Assembly: GCA_922989275.2 (NCBI GenBank)
Contig: OV277856.1
Coordinates: forward strand, 53,949,358 to 54,013,357
From: Gari tellinella
Taxonomy: Eukaryota; Mollusca; Bivalvia; Cardiida; Psammobiidae
Direction: 5' to 3'
Length of the DNA stretch: 64,000 nucleotides
Shown: positions 21,577 to 32,042 of the stretch, piece by piece
Position numbering within the stretch: position 1 is the first letter of the stretch
How the letters are laid out: every line of letters starts with the position of its first letter
Translations under genes and position numbers: made by a program
Notes under the pieces: model-generated
Databases searched by the model: none
What the model saw: the letters and a program-made list of their open reading frames with translations, nothing else
What the model was told of the DNA's origin: nothing

Positions 21577-21730
21577 AGGAATAATTCGGAATATTTATTG
21601 TATTCATGGAGGTATGAAAAAAACACCTGGTCACACTTTTGTATGAAACCGCTTCGCGGTTTCATACAGTGTGACCAGGTTTTTTTTTCATACCTCCATG
21701 AATACAATAAATATTCGAATTATTCCTTAA
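21577..21730. repeat. Near-perfect 150-bp palindrome
   Basis: Arms AAGGAATAATTCGGAATATT through GAGGTATGAAAAAAACACCT, GGTCACAC and TGTATGAAACCGC, then the complement. The tip is CGCTTCGCG. The arms are over 70 bp with few mismatches, which suggests a recent insertion. Confidence 0.9.
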
Positions 21731-21939
21731 ATGAATCAAATAATTGAAAGACCAATGGCATGATTTAAAACATAGTGATTTTTTTGTTGTTGATTTTTTG
21801 TTTTCAGTATAGAGCCAGAGAGTAGTTCACAAATTGTTAAAAGAATGTTAAAAACAATACTCTCCGTGTTTGTTTTTTAGTATTGTATAATACATGGCTG
21901 AGATACACCCTTAATTTATAAAAATAAAGATAAAACTGT

Positions 21940-22510
21940 CCAAGAATTATACCACAGACCCCCTGCCAACTGGTTTCAGAGCGATTGGGCAATCCCTACC
22001 AGCAAGATTCACCAGACAGGCACAATGTCAACGGTACAACTCCCATTTAAACACACAGCATCTACAGCAAGAACACAGTCCATAGGTAGCAGTCATTGAT
22101 TTCTGCTTTTTTCTTATAACAGATATTAAAGAAGTGTGTTTTCAGACGATTTTTTGAAGATTGCAATTGAGCTCGCATCTCTAATGTCTGATGGTAGAGT
22201 GTTCCAGAGCTTTGGAACTTCACCAAACGACTTCTCGGTACAACCAGCGATACTGATTTACTCGCAGACCGCAACTCTCTTTGAGGTCTACATGTATACA
22301 CGCCCAGCATACTAACATTGTACCTTGGAGAATCATTTCACATGGCTTTGTATGTGAGTGTCAGAATTTCGAAATCAATTCTGTATTGAACTGGAGACCA
22401 GTGAAGCTCCTTCAAGACTGGAGGGATGTGATTGTACCGAGGAGACCTGGTAATGATGCGAGCTGCTGTATTTTGTACACGCTGTAGTTTTCGTAGTTAG
22501 TTTTGGGGAA
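21940..22510 (-). pseudogene. CR1/Jockey-type LINE 3' end, second copy
   Basis: On the minus strand, bases 22500 to 22060 encode QNTAARI-like, then, after a frame change, the YNHIPPVLKELHWSPVQYRI block, CRPQRELRSASKSVSLVVPR, SRLVKF and LKTHFFNICY. It is the same family as 8440-9663 but with internal deletions, for example after SRLVKF. The 3'-UTR remnant continues to about 21940 (CCTGTCTGGTGAATCTTGCT on minus). Confidence 0.8.
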
Positions 22511-22961
22511 TCCATTGTAGTAGTGAGTTGCAGTAGTCAATTTTTTATTTTTATTTACCTGTATACGTAACAATTGTCCCAGAAACCAACACTTATAGAT
22601 GCTGCACATGTAAATTAAGTGTAGTTTGTTGGCGTTTTTTTCATTGATTACAAACTGCCTGTCATTTGTGCGTATTTCATCGTGTTTTCCAGTGCATATA
22701 ATACCTACCAATGGCGGTTACGAAACGCTACATATGTTTATCTTATATTCCACTCTGTCAGATTATTCTTGACAATCATTTATTTGCGCTGTTTATTTCA
22801 TTACCAATATATCTGTACAGTGTTACATCCACGATGGAACAATATTCCTGTTTTGTTTTAGAACAGGACATTGCTAAATTATTCTGAAATACAAGAGTCC
22901 TGCAGAGACACTGTGATAAAAATGACGATCATCCCTTTCACTGCCAAATCTTTCGTGAGAT

Positions 22962-23083
22962 GTTTACCCCCTCACCGTTTCATTGTCGTCTGCTTCAATT
23001 AAGTTGTCTGCAATGACGTCTGATCAGGATCCAAACTGTTTGCAAAAGCGCTTTTAAGCGTCATTGGGTGTGAAAAGGGTTAA
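22962..23083 (+). repeat. MITE family C fragment
   Basis: CCCCCTCACCGTTTCATTGT, CGTCTGCTTCAATTAAGTTG and GACGTCTGATCAGGATCCAA, then CTGTTTGCAAAAGCGC, ending AAAGGGTTAA. Confidence 0.6.
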
Positions 23084-23089
23084 ATATTA

Positions 23090-23840
23090 CACTGGATGGC
23101 ACAGAAAACTCGATTAATAACCGATAAATTAAAATTAAATTGCATTGCGTTATAGGCAACAAAATCAAATAAAATATATTGGTGTGTTGTTTGATTACGT
23201 ATCAAAAGCCAAAAATGTGCTGTACAGTAGAAACGGCTTAATAGTTATGCACGCCACGTCAAAGAAATATCGAGACCATGTTAAAAACGGATTTCGATTG
23301 CTTTCATTAAAACGCTCATATCTTACACACTGATAAATATTTTTAAACCAAATTTGGACAATATATGACAAAATACCGTATCTTCTTATCTATATATTGA
23401 TTTAGTGAAATACTTTTATTGGTAGGAATTGTATATATTGCATATTGGACTCCGGTTTCCGTTCTTTTGGCACACGCTGTAGATGGATGAGTTGAGTTTT
23501 ACAACACTGCAACACAAAATATGTCATATAGCGCCGATGAATGATAAGGGGACGTGAGATGAGATGATGGTTATGATGATAATTTCAGGAAGATAATTTT
23601 GAATAATCTCATTCGTTGCAAAGCCATCACACTGTTTTCTTTATAGTTGTTGGCAGAGGGGATAATCATTGGTCAAATAAACAGAAAATTTAATATTCCC
23701 AGTAGCAATTAAGCGCTAGAACCACGACGTGGTAGTGAGGTCCCTGAGAAAGGCTATACAATAGCACCTTATCTAAACAGTTGACTAAATCTATAAAATT
23801 ATATACGCATCATTTCGTATTATTTTCTGTTATATGCGTT
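23090..23840. other. No gene or clear repeat seen
   Basis: AT-rich sequence without a convincing exon or inverted repeat. An open frame of 62 codons at 23145 has no recognisable feature. Confidence 0.35.
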
Positions 23841-23844
23841 AACA

Positions 23845-24040
23845 CTTTACTCTAAAATTATGCTGAAACTTGTATATCCATTGCGAACGGTATGGATCCT
23901 GGTCAGGCTCTAGAAAGTTTGCATCTCACATTGAAATGGATGGGCAGAATTGGCAAAACGTTACCATTTTCTATATTTAATATCAATGCGTTTTCGTTTC
24001 GTTTGCGTTTAAACGAGAATAATAACGTCTTCACTCTATG
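23845..24040 (+). repeat. Decayed MITE family A
   Basis: TATCCATTGCGAACGGTATG, GATCCTGGTCAGGCTC and CGTTTGCGTTTAAACGAGAA are in A order. The core tip is deleted and the termini worn (CGTCTTCACTCTATG). Confidence 0.55.
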
Positions 24041-24060
24041 TGGTTTGTAAAAAAAAAATT

Positions 24061-24177
24061 CAGTCGAACTTCGATATCTCGAACTCTGTTATGTCGAACA
24101 TGAAATAATGTAATTCATATCTCGAAATATCGGTTAGTTCGAGTTGAGCGAGTTCGAAATATCGAAGTTCGACTGTA
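24061..24177. repeat. MITE family S copy
   Basis: CAGTCGAACTTCGATATCTC at the left and the complement GATATTTCGAACT / GAAATATCGAAGTTCGACTG at the right, with TA on the right side. The two halves are almost fully complementary. Confidence 0.85.
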
Positions 24178-24282
24178 TATTTGTTTGGTGGACGTTTGTA
24201 CGGATAGATTTCGGACGGTCGAAACATAGAGCACCCTACGGAAATTGTGTCGCCTGTAACATTTCTCGGAGATTATTTGGAA

Positions 24283-24511
24283 AATTCTAATTTTCAATTT
24301 AGTCTAGTCCATTTTTGACATTTTAGGGTTGATATTTACATTATATGTCAGAATGATTAACAGTGTAGATCCGGATGAATGAGAGGGCTCCTTAAGGAGC
24401 CCTCTGTTCAGGGTCTACACTTTTTGCATAGGACATTTGAATTTCTAACATGTTTACTGTACACTGTTTGCAAATGACGCATATATGCGTGACTTGGGTT
24501 CAAAGAGTTAA
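24283..24511 (-). repeat. MITE family B copy
   Basis: ATTTTCAATTTAGTCTAGTC, TTTTAGGGTTGATATTTACA, then hairpin GAGAGGGCTCCTTAAGGAGC / CCTCTGTTCAGGGTCTACAC. It ends GGGTTCAAAGAGTTAA. It is highly similar to 25660-25875. Confidence 0.8.
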
Positions 24512-24663
24512 AATAGCAGATTTGTAAACAGTTGTGATCCAAATGAGACGCCGAGTTACTTGGTAAATACGGCTTTTTGGGATCCTGGTCATGGAATTTG
24601 TGTAACCAAAATTGGGTCATTTGATTCTCTATTTATTTAGATACTACCAGTACATGTACCACG

Positions 24664-24926
24664 TACAGTGGAGAAAACGTTATTCTTTCAAAGTAAACGC
24701 GTTTACACTAAATATATTATTTCCAATGCAAACAGTTTGGAGCCAGATCAGACACCGGGAAACCCGGTGTCTGATCAGGCTCCAAACTGTTTGCCGTCCA
24801 GGTTAAAATCAGCACACAGAATTGTCAGAATATTGTCATTTTTAGCATTTCATTACAATGCGTTTGCGTTTCGTTTGCGTTTCGTTTGCGGTTTAAACAG
24901 GAAAGAATAATGTCTTCTCCACTGTA
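24664..24926 (+). repeat. MITE family A copy (AACGTT subtype)
   Basis: Left CAGTGGAGAAAACGTTATTC; right ends TGTCTTCTCCACTG. The core tip reads CACCGGGAAACCCGGTG, where a paired change (GCCGGG to ACCGGG, with the matching change on the other arm) keeps the stem. An extra TTTCGTTTGCG repeat lengthens the right arm. Confidence 0.88.
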
Positions 24927-24990
24927 TAGACTATACAAATATATAGACATGTAATACAAGAATAGCACAATAATTGTTAAATACAGAGGT

Positions 24991-25240
24991 TACAGTGGAG
25001 AATGTGTTATTCTTTCCCAATAAACGCGTTTACGCTAAAACTATTATTTGCAGTGCAAACAGTTTGGAGCCAGATCAGACGCCGGGTAACCCGGCGTCTG
25101 ATCAGGCTCCAAACTGTTTGCCACCAAGATAAACAAGAATTATCAGAATTGTCCAAAAGTTGTTCTTTTCTACGTTTTAGTGCTTTGCGTTTGCGTACGT
25201 TTGCGTTTAAACGGGAAAGAATAACAAATTATCCACTGTA
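24991..25240 (+). repeat. MITE family A copy flanked by a 37-bp duplication
   Basis: TA on both sides. The host sequence TAATACAAGAATAGCACAAT… (37 bp) occurs just left (24952-24988) and again just right (25239-25275) with one difference, far longer than the TA duplication of other copies. Confidence 0.9.
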
Positions 25241-25317
25241 ATACAAGAATAGCACAATAATTGTGAAATACAGAGATTGTCTCTATGGCTGTCCTACAGG
25301 AGAGACTTGATTCTGTT

Positions 25318-25510
25318 CTCAATAAAAGCGTCTGTGTAAACACAATAATGTCCATTGCAAACATTTTAGAGCCAAATTAGACGCCGAGTAACTCGGCATC
25401 TATCAGACATAAAAATGTTTGCTACTTAGTATGCATCATGACGTCAATATGTTCAGGGCTTTATATTTTCTATATTTTATCGCATTACGTTTGCCCTCCG
25501 TTTCGTGTAA
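25318..25510 (+). repeat. Decayed MITE family A
   Basis: CAATAAAAGCGTCTGTGTAA, CCATTGCAAACATTTTAGAG, GACGCCGAGTAACTCGGC and CGCATTACGTTTGCCCTCCG follow A order, with high divergence. Confidence 0.55.
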
Positions 25511-25659
25511 CCAATTACTACGCATTTGTTACACCTTAAATATACTCCTCCATCGAAGAAAATAATTCCATTTTATACAGTCGTGAATATCCTGCATGAA
25601 AAACATTTTCTGTATTCAGATGGTAGCTTAACTCTTTCCTCCCCGAAACCTCAAATGGA

Positions 25660-25875
25660 GAATTCTAACTTTCAATTAAGTCTAGTCCATATTTTACATT
25701 TTAGGGTTGATTTTTACAATATATGTCAAAATAACAAACAGTGTAGACCCTGATCAGAGGGCTTCGTAAGGAGCCCTCTGATCAGGGTATACACTGTTTG
25801 CATAGGACAAGTGTACTCCTCACATGTATGCTGTTTGCAAAAGAATCATATAAGCGTGACTAGGGTTCAAAGAAG
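25660..25875 (-). repeat. MITE family B, best copy
   Basis: TTCAATTAAGTCTAGTCC, TTTTAGGGTTGATTTTTACA, CAAACAGTGTAGACCCTGAT, then CAGAGGGCTTCGTAAGGAGC / CCTCTGATCAGGGTATACAC and TGTTTGCATAGGACAAGTGT. It ends GTGACTAGGGTTCAAAG. The hairpin arms are 25 bp or more. Its outline (unique termini, central GATCAG-containing hairpin, CTGTTTGC beside it) parallels families A, C and G. Confidence 0.8.
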
Positions 25876-25965
25876 AGACGATTCTAATGAGAAGTGACAC
25901 CATAGGTTTGAAACTAGAAATAAAGATTTTAATTTTTGAAATACTCCCCTTATCTGGAACCCTGA
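25876..25965 (+). repeat. MITE family M right half
   Basis: GACGATTCTAATGAGAAGTG, ACACCATAGG and ACTCCCCTTATCTGGAACCC match the right half of the element at 61814-62011. Confidence 0.6.
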
Positions 25966-26265
25966 GAGTGAATCCAATTATCCTTTCTCATAGTTTCAGA
26001 ATTAATTCACCTTTATATATGCATGACATGTTTACCCCTATGAGTTATATCCATAGGTATTCGACAAGATTTAACTCGTTTGTAGATACTTCTTCAGATA
26101 CTATTCAACACTTAATTAAGATTTTCCATCCCAAAGGTAAAAGGTTTTGGCAAAAAGACATTCTCATACTCTGGATGCTGTTTATGGAATAATCTGACAC
26201 AGTCAATAAGGAATATGAAAATTATTTCAGCTTTTAAGACCATTGTTAAGGAATATCTTTTATAC
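25966..26265 (+). pseudogene. LINE reverse transcriptase C-terminal fragment
   Basis: Encodes NSPLYMHDMFTPMSYIHRYS, then, after a frameshift near 26150, KKTFSYSGCCLWNNLTQSIR and NMKIISAFKTIVKEYLL. The pattern 'F.YSG..LWN.LP.SIRN.....FK....KEYLL' is the usual end of CR1-like LINE ORF2 proteins. It is a different LINE family from 8440-9663. Confidence 0.75.
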
Positions 26266-26489
26266 GTCCAACTCTAAAGTTGGTCGTATATTGGCATGGC
26301 CATGTCCATCAGTGCGTACGTTCGTCCGTAAACATTTTCTTTGTCCGACGTTTTTCCGGAACACTGTCAAAAGGATATAAATGAAAATTCACATAAATGT
26401 TATATGATTTTTCTTTTTCGTAACACATTTATCTACCCTTGATGCACGCAGATATACTATAACTTAAAGGCTGTCAGCGGGCGTAAGGA
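26266..26489. repeat. Start of an interspersed repeat with CGTCCGT words
   Basis: ATACGTCCAACTCTAAAGTT, GGTCGTATATTGGCATGG, CGTACGTTCGTCCGTAAACA and TTTGTCCGACGTTTTTCCGG. It resembles the CTGTCTGTCCGTCCGTCC lead-in of the tandem repeat at 52730. No coding signal. Confidence 0.4.
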
Positions 26490-26739
26490 TACAGTGGAGA
26501 ATCTGTTATTCTTTCCCAATAAACGCGTTTACGCTAAATCTATTATTTGCAGTGCAAACAGTTTGGAGCCAGATCAGACGCCGGGTAACCCGGCGTCTGA
26601 TCAGGCTCCAAACTGTTTGCCACCAAGATAAACATGAAATATCAGAATTGTCCAAAAGTTGTTCTTTTCTACGTTTTAGCGCTTTACGTTTGCGTACGTT
26701 TGCGTTTAAACGGGAAAGAATAACAGATTCTCCACTGTA
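26490..26739 (+). repeat. MITE family A copy
   Basis: Intact termini with TA on both sides. It carries ACATGAAATATCAGAATTGT, shared with the minus-oriented copies at 35795 and 41369, which marks a sub-lineage. Confidence 0.92.
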
Positions 26740-27100
26740 CCGTTTGTGGTGCTCTCGTTAAAAGTTTTTGAATAATGGTTAACTTACATTACATAACTGT
26801 TTCACCAGCGATTTTACCTCCCTATGTCTAAATGAACTCTTCTCTTTTGATCCCTTTCTTAACTTTTATATATCTTAAAAACCATTCAGTTTAATTAATG
26901 TGATATTTATAACTTGTAATTTATGTCACACAATAATGTATCATAAGGACCACCATGGAAATAAGAGTATACGTTCACTCTTTTTTGTGTGTGCTATCCT
27001 TATCGTATAATGGTTCTTTTTTATATGGCCTTGTTTATACAGCATGCTTACTGTTTTGCTATGTCTTAATCAATATAGGAGTAAACTACATCTTTTTGAC

Positions 27101-27200
27101 GTTCATGACGGTATGACTACATTAGCTTCGTAGGGGGTAAGTTTCGTAAACGCCCGGAGGGCGTTTACGTCGAAGCTAATGTAGTCATACCGTCATGAAC
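27101..27200. repeat. Foldback, 30-bp perfect outer arms
   Basis: GTTCATGACGGTATGACTAC + ATTAGCTTCG at the left is exactly complementary to the right arm. The inner part GTAAACGCC / GGCGTTTAC flanks the loop CGGA. Confidence 0.88.
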
Positions 27201-27450
27201 GGCAATTCCTTATATTTATATTTTTTATTTTCTTTCTTATCCATTTAATGTGTAGTTTGAGCAGATTTGTTTTCATGTATATGAATATATCATATACCGG
27301 CCAAATAGGTTTGATAGATGTAATAGCGAAGTAATAGCCATTCCAGTTTCTAAATATGGTGTCAAAAGTAGTCCTTTCTACATGTACTGTATTTGACACT
27401 ATTTGCATGATAATTTCAGGGGTTTACCCAGTAAACTTTCTCGCTGTGCT

Positions 27451-27994
27451 TTAAAGGGACTCGCAACCGGATGGTGTACTTGTCAAAATAAAATAAAATA
27501 CTCATATAAAAGCAAATTTGTGGCATTATTTGGCTTCTGACATTAAAAAAATATGATCAGTCCAAAAAAAGTCTCAAGAATCGTCACCGAATCTTAGATT
27601 TTTAGATATTTTCCATTGTTTTTCTATAGCGTTAGCTAACGGTATAGTTGTTGTTGTTGCTTTTCTACACGGGCTCAGACATAAACACGAGCCGAATTAC
27701 GAAGTTGTATGCACTTTCGATCGCTACACATTGAAATACGTTAAATCGATCCGAGATAAACGGATAGTTCCGTGGTCCATTGGTCTAAACGGTTTCCCCT
27801 ATTTTGCCTTCTGTCCGCCAATGCCGGGCCGCGGGTTCGAATCCCACCAGAGACCAATATTTTTTTTTATTGAAATACATTTTTTTAAACAGAATTTCTT
27901 ATCCTAAACTAATTCTTTACCATTTATATAAGCGTTTGACACATATTTACAAATTACTATTTTTAATGTACCATCTGGTTGCGAGTCGCTTTAA
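27451..27994. mobile_element. TTAA-flanked 544-bp element carrying a tRNA-like module
   Basis: TTAA at 27451 and 27991 flanks inverted termini AGGGACTCGCAACCGGATGG (27455) and the complement of AGCGACTCGCAACCAGATGG (ending 27990), 19 of 21 matching. TTAA target and short TIR point to a piggyBac-like MITE. The interior holds the tRNA-like stretch at 27767-27856. No transposase frame. Confidence 0.78.
27767..27856 (+). other. tRNA-like sequence (SINE-type pol III promoter), not an intact tRNA
   Basis: B box GGTTCGAATCC is perfect (27834-27844). An A-box-like TGGTCCATTGG lies at 27773-27783. The T stem GCGGG/CCCAC has one mismatch, and the 3' acceptor strand CAGAGAC has no partner at the expected 5' position. 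It is therefore a tRNA-derived remnant or a captured SINE head. Confidence 0.6.
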
Positions 27995-29491
27995 GAACGC
28001 TCGTAAGAAACTAAAACAAAACTTTCAATCTGAATATCCATTATCGAAGCATATTTTAAACAATTAGGTGGCGCAAGTTTTTATACACGCTTTACACATA
28101 GCAACGCGAATAGCAACGCTGAAATGCGACTACACAGCGTGTACACACACTAGACCGCTATCCGAAGCATATGTAAACTAGAACAATTTCGGCCGATACA
28201 CAAACAATTACACATAGGATAGTTTAAATATGTCAGAACGGAACATAACGTTCCCAATTTAGAAAGTGTGAATGCATTATTTTGCTTTATGTTTGAGCGA
28301 CTTTCCTATGTAATTCTGGTGAACAAATTGTTTGAAATTTTCAATTTCAAACCGTAGCTAGAAGACAACTTGTCTAATCTATAAATAGAACACCACTCAC
28401 TGAAAGGGAGAGAAAGCGTACAGCTTTAATGACGGAGCGTAATATGATAATCTCCCTTAAAAACAGCATTTGTTTTTTATCGCAATTTGATTTTAACTGA
28501 ACTCTCTCCGACTTTAAATAGGGGTTTTGAGATACCCAAACGAATAATCTAAAAGTAGATCCTAACTTGGTCGATAGCTCTGTCGTATGGAAGATTTTCT
28601 TCGCGGCGGAGACTCCGCCCTCTTTCTAACTGGCTGGAACCAGTTTCGATTTGTAGGTTCATCGAGAATTGACCTGCATATTTTTATTACAATTATATAG
28701 AGACTTTACACGGTGAATGTAAATATAGTGCCTTGAAAATGTACATTTTGTTTTAACTAAATCTATCTACCTATCTACTACATGTATATTATTGTAACAA
28801 TGTATACAACACACACTGCATCGTTTCCAGAACACTCAAACAAAACGAATTCAACCTGAACGAAAACGGGTTCATTGTTTATCAACTACATCATATTCAT
28901 CAACAAAGTCTAAATGTAAAAACTATTTCAACTAAGAAGAACGAACTATATACATGTATATCACAAACAACCCGGACATGAGATCGTCCAAAATTCATGT
29001 TTAAAAATGCTTTCTTTGTAACAAGCAATTTCTTTGGCTGATCGGTGAAGAAATGAAACATCCCGTTAGCTGCAGCCAATAAAATAACTTGTTCCATATC
29101 GCTTGCTTTAATTTCACTGTGAAATCAACATTCAAAGTAACGGCAAGATTCTGTATAAATGTTTGAACTACAATGCTCCTGTATGCCATTTACCGGTAAT
29201 TAACGCTAAAATTTCACGTTCAAATTGTGTTTCTTTACTGAATTTTATAAATGAAATGGCGAGTATAAGCTGCTTTTACAGGCGTGGTATGTCGATATTT
29301 CCATGATGTCGCGTGTCAGCAGAGATCATGTCGAGTTATATACCTTGTTATATAAATAGAATAAGGGTACAAAAAGTCTACACGTGAGAACCACGTGTGC
29401 CATTAACCACTAATAATTGTTGTATTTTATGTTCACATATCCCATTGTACATTGTCATTACTATGACGTAAATGGTGTTTCCAAGTATACC
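27995..29491. other. No gene seen; 3' flank of the receptor gene
   Basis: AT-rich sequence with no repeat family recognised here. Short open frames near 28900-29190 (minus strand) have no domains. Part of the 3' UTR of the receptor gene must lie just below 29492, but no clear AATAAA was identified close to the stop. Confidence 0.4.
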
Positions 29492-30910
29492 TTAATCATT
29501 GATTGCTGTTATGGAGTCGTCCTGAACAGAAATCATACATTGCCAAATAACTTGAGCTAGCCAGAACACTGTATGCAGAATGAAAGCAAAGATGTCAAAC
29601 ATGTGACCCACCTCCATCCAGCTCATACATGTACTGGGTTCAGATACCTCTGGCATAGTGTCATCGCCAGCCGCTTCATCTTCACGAACTGGCTGAAGCT
29701 GTTTTGATCCTTGACGAGCCAATGGCGTCGTTCGCTGGTTGTTGACGTGTTGGTATTGAGCATTGATGAGTTCCCCATGCATGCCACCGTGTAAACGAGA
29801 TAGCGATGAGTTGATGCCCTTTATTATACTCTTTTCACCGTTGACAGCGTGTGTACTTGTTCGATTATTGCATAGCTTTTTGCATCGGAAAATTGTGACA
29901 ATTTTCCTGATATAATTTGGTACATCCTTTTTGCCGGTATTGTTGTACATGCGTAGAGAAATGATAGTACAGAAGAGGATACTGACGCTGTATGACATCA
30001 TTGATATCATTTGGTAATTCATTTTAGCCAACGGTTCTGAACCCTTAGGCATGTGGTCGCTCAATATTGTCATATACACGGCAAATGAGAGAAACACAGT
30101 GATGGAAAATGATATTCTCTCGCCAGATTCCGGTGGCAACCAGAAAACCCACGTGTTCAGGCATGATAATACAAACACGGGTATGATCAAGTTGGCTATG
30201 ACGTAGGAGTATCTACGTGTGAAGCTCATGGTTACTTGTAGGCCGGAGTAAGCGTTGCTCCTAATGAGTCTCACAGTTGGTGCGGATACAAACCAGGCAC
30301 TGCTCTCCATGAAATCAGATACGATGTTCGAACGATACTTCGTTCGTCTTTGAATGACGAAACTAACTTCATCAGGCAGGTAACCCCATGGCAGAATTGT
30401 GATTGTACAGGACTGCGTGTCGTACGGGTAGTCTTTTACATCAACAGAACATGTCATTTTCAAGAAGTCGAAACTTTGGAAAGAAACCAGTCCATCTGCG
30501 TGTATACGAACAGAGTGTGCGTTCGTACCAGGCAAATAATGTTGATCTGGAGCATTCAGCATGACAAGATCTGGCATCCATATCTCTTCATGCGGCATTA
30601 CAATGGAAGCTATGTTGCTGTAATTGGAGGGATTCCATTTGAATCGCGGATCTGTCCATTCCATATTTAGCGATGTCGTCACTTGTAATAGGCCGCTTAG
30701 ATCATCGAAGTCTTGTATTGACGTCAGTTCGAATGCTACAGAAATACTGAGTAAGTCGCTCTGTTCTAAGACTGGTCTCACTCTCTTGTCGTAACCTTGC
30801 ATTAGAGTTTGGTAAAAAGCATGCGTTTCGTTAATTGTTTGAGAAGACACTGCCGTGCAAAATTCCAGCAGGTATAATAGAAATCCAACCATGTAAGTGT
30901 AGACTACCAT
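29492..30910 (-). CDS. Nicotinic acetylcholine receptor-type subunit (Cys-loop ligand-gated cation channel)
   Basis: A 472-codon single exon ending in TAA. Residues 1-23 are a hydrophobic signal peptide. The ligand-binding domain (about 25-233) has WMPDLVMLNAPD (loop A region, 111-122) and the Cys loop C154-x13-C168 (CSVDVKDYPYDTQSC), then PWGY in place of the usual WTY-like loop B. TM1 is near 235-257, TM2 265-284 preceded by GER (the -1' glutamate typical of cation channels), TM3 296-320. A ~115-residue cytoplasmic loop follows, then TM4 near 437-459. Likely N-glycosylation sites are N27 and N96. No vicinal Cys pair is visible in the loop C region (about 200-225), so it is a non-alpha-type subunit or a divergent molluscan receptor with altered ligand. 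It should sit in the plasma membrane as part of a pentamer. Length is normal for the family. On the minus strand GTTTCAG|G lies 26 bases before the ATG, suggesting a 5'-UTR intron; the coding part has none. Confidence 0.93.
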   Translation of the reverse strand: MVVYTYMVGFLLYLLEFCTAVSSQTINETHAFYQTLMQGYDKRVRPVLEQSDLLSISVAFELTSIQDFDDLSGLLQVTTSLNMEWTDPRFKWNPSNYSNIASIVMPHEEIWMPDLVMLNAPDQHYLPGTNAHSVRIHADGLVSFQSFDFLKMTCSVDVKDYPYDTQSCTITILPWGYLPDEVSFVIQRRTKYRSNIVSDFMESSAWFVSAPTVRLIRSNAYSGLQVTMSFTRRYSYVIANLIIPVFVLSCLNTWVFWLPPESGERISFSITVFLSFAVYMTILSDHMPKGSEPLAKMNYQMISMMSYSVSILFCTIISLRMYNNTGKKDVPNYIRKIVTIFRCKKLCNNRTSTHAVNGEKSIIKGINSSLSRLHGGMHGELINAQYQHVNNQRTTPLARQGSKQLQPVREDEAAGDDTMPEVSEPSTCMSWMEVGHMFDIFAFILHTVFWLAQVIWQCMISVQDDSITAIND

Positions 30911-30938
30911 TTTTATATCTCTCGCTCCATTTCAACCT
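30911..30938 (-). promoter_or_regulatory. Probable splice acceptor of a 5'-UTR intron
   Basis: On the minus strand ATTATTTGTTTCAG (AG at 30937-30938) precedes GTTGAAATGGAGCGAGAGAT and then the receptor ATG. It is a pyrimidine-biased tract followed by CAG, so a non-coding first exon probably lies upstream (higher coordinates). The donor was not identified. Confidence 0.5.
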
Positions 30939-30982
30939 GAAACAAATAATCAGTTGAGCTCAGATCAGGGTAAGATTGCTTA

Positions 30983-31113
30983 CCAGGGTCCAAGGTTATA
31001 ACGCTTTTCATTTGAGTCTAAAGTCGTTCTCAAGCATTTGATTGGTCAGGACCAATAAAATGTTTGAGAACACTCTCAGACTCAGCTCAAACGCTTTATA
31101 ACCTCGGACCCAG
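30983..31113. repeat. Foldback MITE family H, second copy
   Basis: Termini GGGTCCAAGGTTATAACGC and the complement GCTTTATAACCTCGGACCC. The interior TTGAGTCTAAAGTCGTTCTC, CAAGCATTTGATTGGTCAG pairs with the right half. It matches 12632-12786 in order. It lies in the upstream region of the receptor gene. Confidence 0.8.
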
Positions 31114-31364
31114 GAGCCCGTTTCATAATACTTTGTTCGACAAAAACGATCGTTAGTAAAAACTCAAAATACATTTAATTTCTGATTTTCCTATCTAATC
31201 CTGTCTTGTGATATCTCTTTGGAATTGTTTAATCAGGACGATTCCAAATAGATGTACAAGACAGGATTAGATGGAGAAATAAAGAATATTTGAGACTTTT
31301 ATAATCTGACTTACGACAACATTAAAATTTTGTCGTACGAAGTTTTATGAAACGGGCCCCTGGT
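31110..31364. repeat. MITE family I (GGGCCCGTTTCATAA ends)
   Basis: Left CCAGGAGCCCGTTTCATAAT and right TTTTATGAAACGGGCCCCTG are inverted. Inner inverted pairs are AATCCTGTCTTG / CAAGACAGGATT and GACAAAAA / TTTTGTCG. It directly abuts family H. Confidence 0.8.
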
Positions 31365-31661
31365 CCTTGTTACCAGTCTGAAATCGAATCTTTCAAATAG
31401 AAATCACTTTAATCGTTAAATAGTTCACGTGTTGTGTCTCGTGATTTAACTAATACGCATCCCAACTCCTATCCGTGTTTAATTGCACGATAAAACACTG
31501 GTATGAATTTATTATTTCTTAAATAACGTTTTCCGCACTGTAAGTATTTCGCTCACCAAAAGACACAAACAAATGGACTTGAAGAATCGCTAGGGGAAGG
31601 CTAATACTTTAAGTTTGTGCATACACCTACAGCATGTTGGATAATTTTTGTCTGTGTCGAT

Positions 31662-31837
31662 TTATAAGAAATAGTACAGCCCGCTGAGGGCCTTATTGCC
31701 TTATAGTGACCGACTAGTCAGCCCCAAAATAGTTTACGGCCCGAAGCCGAAGGCTGAGGGCCGTAAACTATTTTGGAGCTGACTGGGAGGTCACTATAAG
31801 GCAAGGAGGCCCGAAGTGGGCTGTACTATTTCTTATA
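31662..31837. repeat. Foldback with long arms and GC-rich tip
   Basis: ATAAGAAATAGTACAGCCCG / CGGGCTGTACTATTTCTTAT-type outer arms, TTGCCTTATAGTGACC / GGTCACTATAAGGCAA, then AAAATAGTTTACGGCCC / GGGCCGTAAACTATTTT around a CGAAGCCGAAGGCTGA tip. Confidence 0.88.
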
Positions 31838-32042
31838 GTATACCGCACTTCTAATTTGGATCAAAACAGTTCCGTATATTGTCAAGTAATGTACAAGTAG
31901 GCCTATATATTTGTCCATTGATTACCTCCCTTTAAAAAATGTTGCATCGGTAGTAACAAGTAAGCTTCCTTATGTATACTTGAATCTAAACTGTCCATAT
32001 TATGAAACTTATAATGTAAACTTGATTTTTAAAATAGACCGC

